DNA of 64,000 bases, from positions 14,887,624 to 14,951,623 of the forward strand of contig JAPNXP010000002.1 in assembly GCA_028753945.1 (NCBI GenBank), written 5' to 3'. The DNA comes from Hexactinellida sp. DTS-2022 (Eukaryota > Porifera > Hexactinellida). The notes beneath the pieces are model-generated. The model made no database searches and had not been told where the DNA came from. It worked only from the letters and a program-made list of their open reading frames with translations. Shown here in pieces: positions 51,901 to 63,837 of this stretch; the stretch's first letter is position 1, and each line of letters begins with the position of its first letter. A program made the position numbers and the translations under genes.

Positions 51901-54900
51901 TAACATGTCTGCGAAATATCCCACTCGACGAGGTGTCAGAAAACTTTATGACGAAGCGTTCTCTCAGTCCCACGCCTTCCGAAGAACCGCAGGAGCTGTC
52001 AGACACTATGAAGGTGCAGCATATGACAGCTGATGTGTTGGAGCCTCAGTTCGCATTGGACGGTTTGGTGCAGCGCTGTCTCAACTACGCAGAGACCATG
52101 GAGCACATTATGGAGTTCACACGCTTGAGAGCTCTAAACGCGCTTTTCTCCCTGCTACGCGCGGCTATTCACAATGTCCTGCTGTACAACCTGCAGCACC
52201 CAGACTTCCCATTGGCCCCGGACCAGCTACAACAGTACATGCTCAAGAACCTCGTATCCAGCATGCTCTGGTCATTCACCGGTGACGCCAAGCCCAACTA
52301 CAGACGGGAGCTGGGAGAGTTCATCCGTGGTTCCTCTACCATCAACCTCCCGCCCTCCACTGCCCCCATCATAGACTACGAAGTGGACATGTTGGGCGAG
52401 TGGGCCCCTTGGCTGAACAAGGTCCCCGAGATAGAAGTCGAGACTCATAGGGTCGCAGCCCCCGACGTGGTGGTTCCCACTCTCGACACGGTCAGACACG
52501 AAGCTCTTCTCAACTCGTGGCTGTCCACACATGTGCCCATGGTGCTATGTGGGCCCCCTGGTTCCGGTAAGACCATGACACTCTTCGCCGCGCTGCGGTC
52601 TCTCCCAGATTTCGAAGTTGTTGGACTCAACTTCTCGTCCGCTACCACTCCCGAGCTGCTGCTCAAGACTTTCGACCATTACTGCGAATTCCGACGGACC
52701 CCCAAGGGCCTGGTCATGTCCCCCATGCAGCCTGGAAAGTGGCTTATTCTCTTCTGCGATGAGATTAACCTGCCGGACATAGATAATTACGGGACACAGC
52801 GCGTGATCTGTTTTCTGCGGCAACTGGTGGAACACGGCGGGTTCTACAGACCCTCGGACCAGGCCTGGGTCAATCTGGAGAGAATCCAATTCGTGGGAGC
52901 CTGCAACCCCCCCACGGACCCGGGCCGGAAGCCGCTGTCCCTCCGGTTCCTCCGACACGTTCCGGTTATATACGTGGACTATCCGGGCGAGACTTCTCTC
53001 TCGCAGATATACGGCACTTATAACCGGGCCCTCCTCCGGCTGATACCGGCTCTCAAAGGATTCTCTAAGCCACTGACGGACGCTATGGTGGAGTTCTACT
53101 CCAAGTCCCAGTCTCGATTCACGCAGGACATGCAGCCGCACTACATATACAGCCCCCGGGAGATGACCAGATGGGTACGGGGCATTCTGGAGTACATACA
53201 GCCGCTAGACAGTCTCACCCTGAACGGACTGGTCCGTATTTGGGCGCACGAGGCGCTCAGGCTGTTCCGAGACAGACTGGTCACTGACGACGAGAGGAAG
53301 TGGACAGACGCGATGTTAGACACAGTGGCGCACAACCACTTTCCTGGGTTCGACCCCCACGAGGCCCTGGCCCGGCCCATCCTCTACTCCAGCTGGCAGA
53401 CCAAGGACTACATGCCGGTCAGCCAGGCCTCTCTGAGTGAGTACGTACACGCGAGGCTCCGTGTGTTCTATGAAGAGGAACTGGACGTACAACTGGTGCT
53501 GTTTGACGAGGTGCTAGATAACGTGCTGCGTATCGACCGTGTGCTGAGACAGGTGCAGGGTCACCTGCTGTTGATTGGTGTGTCGGGGAGCGGGAAGACC
53601 ACTCTCTCCCGCTTCGTGGCCTGGATGAACGGCTTCACTCTGTTCCAGGTTAAAGTGCACAACAAGTATAAAGCGGCGGATTTCGATGAGGATCTGCGAA
53701 ACGTGCTCCGTCGAACCGGCTGTCGCGGCGAGAAGATCGTGTTCATAATGGATGAGTCCAATGTGTTGGACACAAGTTTCCTGGAGCGACTGAACACCCT
53801 GCTGGCTAACGGGGAGGTGCCCGGGTTGTTCGAGGGCGACGAGTTCGCTGCGCTTATGACCCAGTGCAAAGACGGGTCCCACAGACAGGGACTGATGCTG
53901 GATTCGCAGGAGGAGCTGTACAAGTGGTTCACAGCGGAGGTAATGAAGAATCTGCATGTCGTGTTCACAATGAATCCTGCGACCGAAGGGCTCAAGGATC
54001 GAGCCGCTACCTCTCCTGCGCTTTTCAACAGGTGTGTGGTTAACTGGTTCGGAGATTGGTCTACAGGTGCACTGTACCAAGTGGGGTACGAACTCACCAA
54101 CAAGGTAGACCTCGAGAACCCGACCTACCAAGCCCCCCATCTCATTCCCCTCGTGTACGAGAACATACCGCAGCCCGTTACACACAGGGCGGCTATTGTT
54201 AACAGCTTCGTGTTCGTGCACAAGACCCTGCATCAGGCTAACGTGAGACTCACCAAGCGAGGCAGCTGCATAATGACCATAACGCCGAGACACTACCTGG
54301 ACTTTCTGACGCACTTCGTTAAGCTCACGCACGAGAAGCGAGCTGAGCTCGAGGAGCAACAGTTGCATCTGAATGTGGGACTCAACAAGATCAAAGAGAC
54401 CGTGGACCAGGTAGAGGAGCTACAGTCGAGTCTCGGCGTGAAGAAGAAGGAACTCGAGGCGAAGAGAAAGGCGGCTACCGAGAAGCTGCATCAGATGGTC
54501 CGAGACCGCCAGGAGGCCGAGACGCAGAAGTCCGAGTCGGAGATGCTGCAAATAGAGCTGGAGCGACAGACCAAGTACACCAGACAGAAACAGCTGGAGG
54601 TGTCCACCGAGCTGGCAGAGGTGGAGCCAGCTGTGAAGGAAGCACAGCAGTCAGTGCACAATATTAAGAAGTCCCACCTGCACGAACTGAGGTCCCTCAT
54701 AAACCCGCCCCCAGCCATCATGCTGAGTCTGGAGGCCGTCTGCTGTTTGCTGGGAGAACCGTTCAAGGAGGGGGACTGGAAAACTGTACGGGCTGTGGCT
54801 CTGAAGGAAGGGTTCATTCAACAGGTGACAAACTTCGACACACGGTCGATAACGCAGCATATTCGCGACAGACTGGAAGCTAAGTATATGACGAGTAAGC

Positions 54901-57900
54901 ACTTCACTTACGAGGCCGCTAGCAGGGCTAGTCAGGCCTGCGGGCCTCTCGTGAAGTGGGCCATCGCCCAGATCCGATTCTCGGTGATGCTGCACAAGAT
55001 AGAGCCGCTGGAGACCGAGCGAACTGCCCTCGAGAAGGAGAGCCAGGGCCTAAAGGACCGACTTATGTTCATAGAGCAGAAGATAACAGACCTAGAGGAC
55101 AGGATAACCGTGTACCAACAGGAGTACGAGCTACTGGTCACAGAGGCTAAGACTCTTGAGAACGAGCTCACCACGGTAGAGACGAAGGTCGGACGGTCCC
55201 GGGCGCTGCTGGCCTCTCTCACGCGGGAGAGCGAGAGGTGGAAGCTGAGCAGTCAGTCCTTCCACGACCAGATGGCCACTCTCATCGGGGATGTGCTCCT
55301 TTCTGCGGCTTTTCTCGCCTACGGCGGCTACTTTGATCAGCAGTTCCGACAGACCCTGTTTAACTCCTGGGCTAACCACCTCTCCCTCTCCGAGCTCGAC
55401 TACCGAGAAGACCTGGCCCGCACGGAATACCTGTCGACCCCTGACGAGCGTCTCTTATGGCAGCAGAGCTCTCTCCCCACCGACGACCTTTGCACCGAGA
55501 ATGCTATAATGCTGAAGCGGTTTAACCGGTACCCACTGCTAATCGACCCGTCGGGACAGGCCACGGAGTTCATTCTTAAGGAGTTCTCTCAGCGCAAGAT
55601 CACCAAGACTAGCTTTCTAGACGAGTCTTTCAGGAAGAATCTCGAGAGCGCTCTCCGCTTCGGAAATCCCATTCTCGTTCAGGACGCAGAGAGCTATGAT
55701 CCTATCCTTAACCCTGTGCTGAACAGGGAGCTCAAGAAAACCGGGGGGCGAGTGCTAGTGACGATAGGGGACCAGGATATCGACCTCTCTCCCGCATTCA
55801 CAATGGTGCTCTCCACACGAGACCCCTCTGTTCAGTTCGCGCCGGACATCTGCTCGCGTGTCACCTTTGTTAACTTCACAGTTACCCGCAGCAGTCTGCA
55901 GACCCAGTGTCTTAACCAGGTTCTCAAGGCGGAGCGACCTGACGTGGACAAGAAGCGGTCCGACCTCCTAAAGCTGCAGGGCGAGTACCGCATACGTCTG
56001 CTACACCTGGAGAAGTCTCTCCTCTCAGCTCTCAACGAAGTTAAGGGGAGAATACTCGATGACGACACGATCATAACCCACCTAGAGACCCTTAAGAAGG
56101 AGGCCGCAGAGGTACAACTGAAGGTAGACGAGACAAGCAAGGTTATGTCCGAGATAGAGCATACCTCTCACCAGTACCTGTCGCTAGCCCAGGCCTGCTC
56201 GGGGATATTCTTCCTAATGGACACCCTCCCACAAATCCACTTCCTATACCAGTTCTCTCTGCAGTTCTTCCTGGACATATTCGCACAGGCCCTGCATGCC
56301 AACGCCAAGCTACCCGGCGTAACAGACTATTCTGCCAGACTTAAGCTGATCACAACTTTCCTATTCGAGCTCTGCTACACACGCGTGGGCAGAGGCATGC
56401 TGCATTCTGACCGCATTTGCTATGCCATTCTGCTGGCCTTCATATTCCTTAAGGGCGTCCCCAGCGAGCCCAGCTACATGCAGGAGTACGACCACTTGCT
56501 CCGCGGGAGTGGCAGCATCGGACAGGCGGACGTACACGCGAATATTAAGGGTCTCACTCAACAGCAGTCTTCAAATGTACACAAGCTACGTAGGAGCGCA
56601 GGCAACTTCCCAGACATACTGGTCCACACAGAAAGTCAGGAGTTCCTCTCCTGGCTCCAGTCGGCCACGCCCGAGCTGAGTGTCCCTGAGCTATGGACGG
56701 TGCCCCCCAGCGGCGTCTCGGAGGTGGGCGTGGGACTCAACCGACTCCTGGTCATACAGGCGCTCCGTCCCGACCGGATCCTCCCCTCTGCGGCGCTATA
56801 CAGCAACAGCGTATTCGGGGAGAGCATCATACAGGAGCTGGAGAGAGAGCCAGACCTGCCGGAGATCGTGAAGAGCGAAGTCAAACCCACCACGCCGATC
56901 CTATTCTGCTCCATGCCCGGGTTTGACGTCAGCGGTCGCGTTGACGACCTCTCCGCCTCTCAGAGGAAGGCCTGCGCCTCGATAGCGATGGGATCAGCTG
57001 AGGGGTTCGACGAGGCCGACAAGGCTATTCGCAACGCCACCAAATCGGGTGGGTGGGTGCTGCTTAAGAACGTGCATCTCTCTCCCTCCTGGCTAATACA
57101 GCTGGAGAAGAAACTCCACACCATATCCTCGCCACACCCCAATTTCAGACTTTTCCTCACAACAGAGATAAACCCGAAGGTACCCGTCAACCTACTCAGG
57201 ATTGCGCGCAAGTTTGTATTCGAGCCTCCGCCCGGCATCAAGGCTAACCTCATGCGCACCTTCGGTACAATTCCGGTCGCGAAGATGTGTCGCGAGCCGA
57301 ACGAGCGCGCGCGGCTCTACTTCCTGTTGGCCTGGTTCCACGCGGTGGTCCAGGAGCGGCTGCGCTACGCACCTCAGGGCTGGTCTAAGACGTACGAGTT
57401 CAACGAATCGGATCTGAGAATGGCCTGCGACGTAATGGACTCGTGGATCGACAGTGTGAGTCAGGGCCGCACCAATATTTCCCCGGATAAAGTGCCTTGG
57501 TTCGCACTCAACACGCTCTTCTCGCAGTGCATTTACGGAGGGAAGATTGATAACGATTTCGACCAGAGACTAATCAACAACTTCCTGGGGCGTCTCTTCG
57601 TGCCGGGGACATTTGAGGAGGGATTCACCTTGGTTAACAACGTAGCGGGCTTCGCTGACGGTAAGATTAAGATCCCAGAGGGGGTTCGTAGAGACGAGTT
57701 CATCACCTGGGTCACTAAGCTGCCGGACCAGCAGATGCCCTCCTGGCTGGGGCTACCCAATAACGCGGACGAGGTGCTCCTCATTAGCGAGGGCTCCTCC
57801 ATGCTCGCTAAGACCCTACGTGTGCACGCGTTAGTGCAGCAAGAGGAGGAACTGTTGTCGGGAGACATGAATGTGGAGCCGCACTCCGAGATCGAAGACG

Positions 57901-58739
57901 GCCGGCCTGTCTGGATGAAGAACCTTAAGAACACAGCTCGGGACTGGATAGAGCTCCTGCCTGAGACTCTCTGCACACTGGTGCGCACAGCTGACAACCT
58001 TAAGGACCCCATTTTCAGGTGCTTCGAGCGGGAGGTGGCCCAGGGGGCGTCTCTCCTCGACAGAGTCAGAGCCAACCTCAATGACATCATCCTTATCGTG
58101 GATGGGAAACTGAAAATGACGAATCTAATCGAGGCTCTGATGCATGACCTGCATAAGGGGGTGGTCCCCAGTTCCTGGATCAGATACAAGGTCCCCATGG
58201 GTCTAACGGTGCTCCAGTGGATTAAGGACTTTGTAGAGAGAATAAACCAGCTTCAGAAGGTCTCCGAGACCTGTGGCACCAGTGGGTACACTGCCCTCAA
58301 GCAGCTCAACATTTGGATGGGAGGGTTATTCGCACCCGAGGCGTTTGTAACCGCTACGCGACAGAATATCGCTCAGAACAACTCGTGGTCCCTGGAGGAA
58401 CTCGTGTTGGAAGTTACGATTAGCAAACAGCCGATGGGAGGTGCATTCGTTGTGACAGATTTGCTGTTGGAAGGCGGACAGGTGGTGAATGGGAAGATTG
58501 AGATCTCCGAGAAGATTTCAACTATGATCCCGTACACTTGTCTCTCCTGGAGCAGACTCAATAAGGAAGCAGAGTCGAATAATCAGATTACTATTCCTGT
58601 CTACCTAAACCATCAGAGACTGCACTATCTGTTCTCATTCGATTTGTCTCCGCTCACCTGTGACGTAACAGAGAGCGTCTGCGATGAGAGGGGAGTCTGC
58701 ATTCTCATGTCTTCCATAGGCACTCACCGGAAGGCGTAG
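42957..58739 (+). CDS. DYNC1H1: Cytoplasmic dynein 1 heavy chain
   Basis: The minus-end-directed microtubule motor subunit for retrograde transport, mitosis and Golgi positioning. Five exons join in frame: 42957-43202, 43662-43943, 44504-44824, 45057-46227 and 46807-58739, giving about 4,650 residues (human 4,646). The tail matches cytoplasmic dynein 1 ([50 protein letters not shown]). Motor P-loops: AAA1 GPAGTGKT (DNA 50493) with CFDEFNR, AAA2 GPSGSGKS (51434), AAA3 GPPGSGKT (about 52549) and AAA4 GVSGSGKT (about 53575). All four are intact. The coiled-coil stalk and microtubule-binding tip (about 54350-55260) include [20 protein letters not shown]5-6 and the C-terminal domain end at 58739. 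All introns lie in the first quarter; the last exon is 11.9 kb. COPE follows after 227 bp. Confidence 0.98.
43313..43468. mobile_element. Pogo-like miniature element in dynein intron 1
   Basis: CAGTGAACTCTCGTTATAAC ... TTCATTATAACGGGGGTTCA then CTG next to TA. GTGCTTGGGACTTG lies about 25 bp in. The inner TTCGTTATATCCGGATATTC repeats the theme. Confidence 0.85.
43988..44197. mobile_element. Pogo-like element with iterated terminal word, dynein intron 2
   Basis: CAGTAGATGTCGGATATAAG at the left and CCTTATAACCGGAATCTACT then G at the right, next to TA. The left side holds about five tandem variants of a 15-bp word (CGGATATAAGAACAC / CGGTTATAAGAACAT). Confidence 0.85.
44301..44482. mobile_element. 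B1 miniature element, dynein intron 2
   Basis: CAGTGGAACCTCGTTAATAC ... GTACTAACGAGGTTCTACTG next to TA. Close relative of 28652-28820. Its right end is 21 bp from the intron 2 acceptor. Confidence 0.85.
46255..46534. mobile_element. Family C element split by a hAT-like insertion, dynein intron 4
   Basis: Left arm TATATACGGCCAACACTTTA (46255-46274) and right part TATGGTATAAAAACGGCTTC ... AGAAAGGTGTTGGTCGATAT. The two parts are separated by the element at 46277-46434, and together they match 63368-63465. Confidence 0.8.
46277..46434. mobile_element. hAT-like miniature element, 158 bp
   Basis: Ends CAGTGGCGGACACTAGGGGG and ...AAGTGTCCGCCACTG are inverted. Flanks ACTTTATG (46269-46276) and ACCTTATG (46435-46442) are an 8-bp target duplication with one mismatch, typical of hAT elements. 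It contains G-runs and C-runs and no coding capacity. Confidence 0.85.
46573..46760. mobile_element. Pogo-like miniature element, dynein intron 4
   Basis: CAGTAAACTTCAGTTTAAAA at the left, CTTCGTTATAACTGGAGTTG then ATG at the right (imperfect). TACTTCAAGGGACCATTCGT carries the GGGACC motif. Confidence 0.7.
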
Positions 58740-58966
58740 CTATGTGTTAATTATTCTATTCTACTAATAGGTTTGGTGAATTTAGTATCATTAGTTTGGT
58801 TTATTAGATCTGCGAGTGATAATTATCACTAGATGGTAGATATTTGTGTTTATTATTATTACAAGATAATAATATATATTATATCTTCTTGTGTTTATAA
58901 TAAGTTGTATACTATGTATTTATAAATGGGTAAAATTTAGTAAATCACAAAATTGAATAATTATAG

Positions 58967-59857
58967 ATGGCTCGATCCGAGGATATGCAAATGTTCGAGT
59001 TAAAAAACGCGTACTACATTGGGAACTACCAACAGTGCATTAAACTGAGCAGCGATAAGAAAGAAGCTTCGAAAGAGAGAGAACTGTTTATGTACAGAGC
59101 CTACTGTGCGCAGGGTAAGTACAATACTGTTCTCGAAGAGATAGACCCCTCAACAGCTGCTCCTCCATTCCAAACGCTCCGAATCGTTGCGCAGTACCTT
59201 CAGAACCCAACAGAGAAGTCCCAGCTCGCTATCACAGCTCTCGACAAGCTACTGGTAGACGGGTTTAAGGAGGGCGATGAAATGGTGCCTCTACTGGCTG
59301 CAGGTGTCTATCTACATCAGCAGAATTACAACGCAGCTCTTAGTGCATTACACAACCTCACGCTCATAGAAGCTGCTGCACTAAGAGTACAGGCGTTTCT
59401 AGCTATGGCAAGAATTGATTTAGCTAAAGTGGAACTGAAAGCAATGCTGGATAAAGATGACGACAACACTCTCACTCAGCTGGCGCAGGCGTGGTTCAAT
59501 CTCTCTCTCGGGGGGGAGAGGGTACAAGATGCCTACTACGCTTTCCAGGAACTGATGGACAAGTTCGTGCCCACTGCCCTGCTGCTGAATGGACAAGCTT
59601 GCTGCCACTTGCTGCAGAATAAGTGGGAAGAGGCTGAGGCCCTGCTACAAGACTCTCTCGAGAAAGATAATAATAGTCTAGACACTCTCTTCAATCTGTT
59701 CGTTGTGAGCCAGCAGTTAAAGAAATCTCCTGACTACTGCAAGCGTTACCTGAGACAGCTGGAAGAGCTGTGTCCGTCCTATTGTTTGCTACAGGAGTTT
59801 AGGAGCAAGGAGGCTCTATTCAATGAGGCAGAGCAGCTAGTGAAAACCAGCACTTAG
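58967..59857 (+). CDS. COPE: Coatomer subunit epsilon
   Basis: Subunit of the COPI coat that drives Golgi-to-ER and intra-Golgi vesicle transport, in the cytosol and on Golgi membranes. With alpha- and beta'-COP it forms the outer layer. It is 296 residues in one exon (human 308). Helical TPR-like repeats run the full length. Family blocks seen: FELKNAYYIGNYQQCIKL near the start, LFMYRAYCAQGKYNTVLEEI, LTQLAQAWFNLSLGGERVQDAYYAFQELMDKF (about 165-195), LLLNGQACCHLLQNKWEEAEALLQDSLEKD and a C-terminal EFRSKEALFNEAEQLV. The ATG directly abuts an acceptor-like AATTATAG, and a TATAAATGG lies 39-47 bp upstream, so either promoter or splice readings are possible. It follows dynein by 227 bp on the same strand. 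Confidence 0.95.
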   Translation: MARSEDMQMFELKNAYYIGNYQQCIKLSSDKKEASKERELFMYRAYCAQGKYNTVLEEIDPSTAAPPFQTLRIVAQYLQNPTEKSQLAITALDKLLVDGFKEGDEMVPLLAAGVYLHQQNYNAALSALHNLTLIEAAALRVQAFLAMARIDLAKVELKAMLDKDDDNTLTQLAQAWFNLSLGGERVQDAYYAFQELMDKFVPTALLLNGQACCHLLQNKWEEAEALLQDSLEKDNNSLDTLFNLFVVSQQLKKSPDYCKRYLRQLEELCPSYCLLQEFRSKEALFNEAEQLVKTST

Positions 59858-59909
59858 TTAATGAGTGTATTAGTTACTAATTGAATAGCTGTGTTGTATT
59901 GTTTGGTCA

Positions 59910-59915
59910 AATAAA
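59910..59915 (+). terminator. Poly(A) signal of COPE
   Basis: AATAAA 53 bp after the COPE stop codon. Confidence 0.6.
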
Positions 59916-61585
59916 TAATTAGGTATTAGTTCATTGGTAAGGAACAAACGCTTATTTTGCAATGAGAGAGAACTCAATTTGATTCAAGAAATTGTTAACG
60001 AATCTCCAAATAGAATTCCATACTAATCAACATTATTTTTATAAGGCGATAGCACACGCCATAATTAAAATTTATCGAAAGTTTATTAACGCAATATTTT
60101 AATTCAATAAAATAAATTTGCTAACAACTTAATAAGGAAATGTAGTAATTAGTTGAATAATCTTTATACACAAGTTAATGAAAGTAATTTTACAGATTTA
60201 TTCAATAGTATAATGGGAAACATGGCTAATTTAATAAATGCTTATTGTCCACGTTAAAACACAATAATATCTTCTTACTATTTACGGACATGCATTTATT
60301 AAGATTTTCCCAGCTAAAGTTTATCAAGATCACTCGCATGCTCCTAACATACGTGATTTGTCATATTTCTAACATAGGTTACAGTATAGATAATATATGC
60401 ACCTTGCGCTAATGATATATATATGTAAAGAGTGGGTGACTGATATCTCTAATCTATGAGCAATGCATTTTAACGTACATTCCTTATTTATAACATCCAT
60501 TTTTGGTACGTACATCTAGCATGCTTTTCGTACTTTGCAGCTTTGGTAGTATTGAACTACAAGTACGAACGTTTAATCTGATTTTACTTCTTCATGAAAA
60601 ATAAATGATTAGATGAGCAAGTACTTCGTTTGTCTTATTTGTTTGACAAGCTGCAAGGTGTTCTTTCATTATCTAATAAAATGTAAATTAATCATATTAA
60701 TTAAATACATATAACTTACAATCTTATGTAACTTGAACTTTGTACCAGGTAGGCAAAGGTTAAATATATTTAAATTCTGTAAGAATGTTTACGAATAATA
60801 TCTGATAATAACGCATGCCTTTGATGTATGTAAACCTGTGCCAATTATCTAAGTGTATTATTTCGAATTAATAATGTGCATAGTTTTCGGTAAGAAAATT
60901 AGAAATCAACTAAATATCATAAAATTAATATTTAGATATTACACTATTATAATCAAGTTTTAATCACAATCCATATTTTCGTTGCACGCGAATACATCAC
61001 AAGATTATCAATTTATCCTTTATTAAATGTGATTAATTTAACTAACATAATTCTACGAAAATTTATTGAGAATTTACTCAATTTAGATATAAAATAATAA
61101 AATATACACAAGCAAATTCCTTAAATATTCGAGTTCATTAGTCTAATAAATTATTCGAGTGTGCGATTGTTGAGTACGAAATAGCACATATTATTTCGGT
61201 ATGGAAATGGTTTCTAGATTTGGTTATGGAATATGTCTGCCACGTACAAACCCACAAATCTACTAAAACATTGAAACTAATAAGGTTGATTAGTCAGTTT
61301 AATATAGATTTGTAATTTGTATGATAAATCTACCTTAATTAAATAGAAAATACATTACACAATCAACATTCTATATTTTATCTCGTCACAAATATCATAG
61401 AAAAGGTCACTATTAATAATCTATTTTATAGAGTAGACTTGCTTAGATAATGTAATGCGTTGGAAATGACATAATAATTTGCTAACATCCTCTTACTCTT
61501 TGAATCCTAAATTACTACTCACTAACTTAAATGGGAAAAGAGTAGACTATATACGCTTTCCTAAACTTAGTTTTCATAAAATATA

Positions 61586-61664
61586 CAGTGAATCCTCTTT
61601 ATATGTACACCCATTGACAATAAATTGTTCCTTATTAGATGTATCAAATTGGGAAGTTTTACTG
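61586..61664. mobile_element. Short CAGT-ended miniature element, 79 bp
   Basis: CAGTGAATCCTCTTTATATG ... AAATTGGGAAGTTTTACTG, flanked by TA. The inverted ends match only partly, consistent with an internally deleted copy. Confidence 0.5.
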
Positions 61665-62269
61665 TATAAACTTATTCAATATATTTCTAACCAGATTAAT
61701 AATCTTATTGTGAATCCAATCAATAAATATTTGAATACATTAATGTTTATGGGTCAGTTTGCAAATTACAACTTGAGAATACTATCACTCCTCCCTAACA
61801 GACTTTGTCATAAACTCGATCTCGTAACTACAAACTTATCCTTCATTGAAGTGATTAATGGTTTACAACAATTATCTTACTATCCCTCCCACCCGATGTT
61901 ACAGTTCAAATATATCTAACAAGTACCGTATACCCTATCTAATTACCTATTTGTACATTTAAACATTTAAACATTCAAAAAGTTGCTTCACGTAGCACAG
62001 TCCAGTTTCTGAATAAATAGGTAATTTAATTTTCTAAAACTAATAACTAATTTATTTGCTCAGACTAATCAATTACTAATTCAATTCTTGACTCTTAATC
62101 GATATTAAATGAGACAATTTGTTTACGTAGAATATTCCAGCCATATCAACATTGACCGGCAATATATCATAACCAGCATTTGATTGAGATAGACTAACAA
62201 ATAATATGGCATGGTACTAGTCAGCCACAAATATAATGAAGGCATTAGTATTCTCACTTTATATTTGGA

Positions 62270-62428
62270 ATGTTAAGAGGATGCTCGGGAGTGAAAAATA
62301 GTACGTATTACTATTATCCGTGTTTTGTACTAACCGAGTTGACAGTTGATACATATAAATTGACAAACTTTGTTTATACAAGTTTGTATGTACTAAACCA
62401 GGTACGTACTAACCGAATTCTACTGTAT
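62270..62428. mobile_element. Degraded pogo-like element
   Basis: The right end GTACGTACTAACCGAATTCT then ACTG next to TA is B1-like (compare GTACTAACGAGGTTCTACTG). The left part with GATGCTCGGGAGTG and TTTTGTACTAACCGAGTTGA is unclear. Confidence 0.45.
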
Positions 62429-63367
62429 TTACTAATTCAGTTTATGTTAATATACAACGCTATAGTATATTCCCAAGTTATTGACATCATAAACTATAAC
62501 CAATCTTCTCAATTAACCTTGTTTTTCAAAGCTAAGTTCATGTTAATTAATATCCAGTTAATTAACTCTACATACCTAATTTATTGGCTCAGGAATCCAA
62601 ATAACGATTCCGGTTAAATGATGAAACTATGACCTTATTCCCAGTTTAATGTTAATTAGTTCATGATATTAGTTCAGCTGATAATTTGATTACTCACCAG
62701 ATGATGCCTGCATCCTCAATAAAATGTAGAATATTGTTAATACAAACAATTACAATTACATTTAGATTGTAGTATATTATGGTTAGTGAGACATAATACA
62801 TGTATTTCGTCATTACTTACACATTAACTCTAGTCTTCTTTACAGGTACAATACTAATTCTTTTATACATTCTAATTCTAATACGTAAATAAGAAACCTG
62901 ACTAACCACGCTAATACTGTTTCACATGAAAAAATGTATAAAATTGGAACTCTAATAGAAAATGTGTCTCTTGACGACGCCATTGAATCAACAAAAACAT
63001 AAGTCTACTGAATACCAATATTTCTATTTACAGTATTAAATTGAGAAGTTAAATAATTGTTCTTTGAAGCAAAAATAGGCAATATTTCACAGCAACTTTA
63101 TAATCTAAATAATCTACCCTAAATCTACGTGTCTGAAATTCGAGAGCAGATGAGATGCATTCCTAAGTTATGAGCGCAGATGTATCAGCTAAGTAGTTCT
63201 GATAATTTAGCAATTATTATCAAATGTATATCAGAATCCTTTGAGGAAATGTTATTTCAAAGTCTCCTTTAGCTTAAGTTATTTAAAAGTAATTTTAATC
63301 TCCTTAAGTTGACTCAAATTAATCTGTGAGCAAACTGTCTTCAGCTATTTAGAAATGGAAATACTTG

Positions 63368-63465
63368 TATATCGGCCAACACTTTTCTGACGTATTCGGG
63401 CACTGGCAAGGTCATTTTACTAATTTTTAAACCGGTTTTTATATTAAAAGGTGTTGGTCGATATA
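63368..63465. mobile_element. Miniature element family C, intact copy
   Basis: TATATCGGCCAACACTTTTC ... ATATTAAAAGGTGTTGGTCG then ATATA. It is about 98 bp with near-palindromic arms and the central GGCACTGGCAAGGTCA. It is the best full-length reference for this family. Confidence 0.85.
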
Positions 63466-63837
63466 CAATTAAGTAAGCCCTTTACAAATAGGTTAATGTA
63501 CCATCTATTAAGAAATAAATTATTGTAAAATATAATGTTTGAAAGACATAAACATTTAATGGATTTCTAGCTTGTCGATTATTTTCAAGATCTGCAGTAA
63601 TTTTGTTTCGGAAGTTATTTTTGCGAAATGTCACTTTCTGTGTACATACAATCGGAAACTAAAAATCTGTCCGTATCTGTAATTCTGCGAAAGTTTAGTC
63701 TCGACACTTTAACCGAAAACAAAAGCATTTTACTTTTCAGTTCCTAAATTATCTAATTAGCATTTAATTCAGGATTGTAATTGCAGTTATACAATAATAG
63801 CTGATTGCTATGTATTCACGGCATTTCCTAGCAGCAG

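Noticed and set aside
48140..58561. Many ORFs of 60-220 codons inside the dynein region
   Set aside because: Shadows of the long GC-rich dynein exon in other frames, without family features of their own.
61479..61919. 146-codon ORF
   Set aside because: It runs through a CAGT-ended miniature element (61586-61664), has no recognisable domain and looks like a chance open frame.
660..62428. CRISPR-like or regulatory direct repeats
   Set aside because: The recurring CAGT...ACTG words are inverted termini next to TA, scattered in both orientations with no regular spacer pattern, so they are transposon ends.
62270..62617. 115-codon ORF with hydrophobic residues
   Set aside because: Overlaps the right end of a degraded pogo-like element; no family features.
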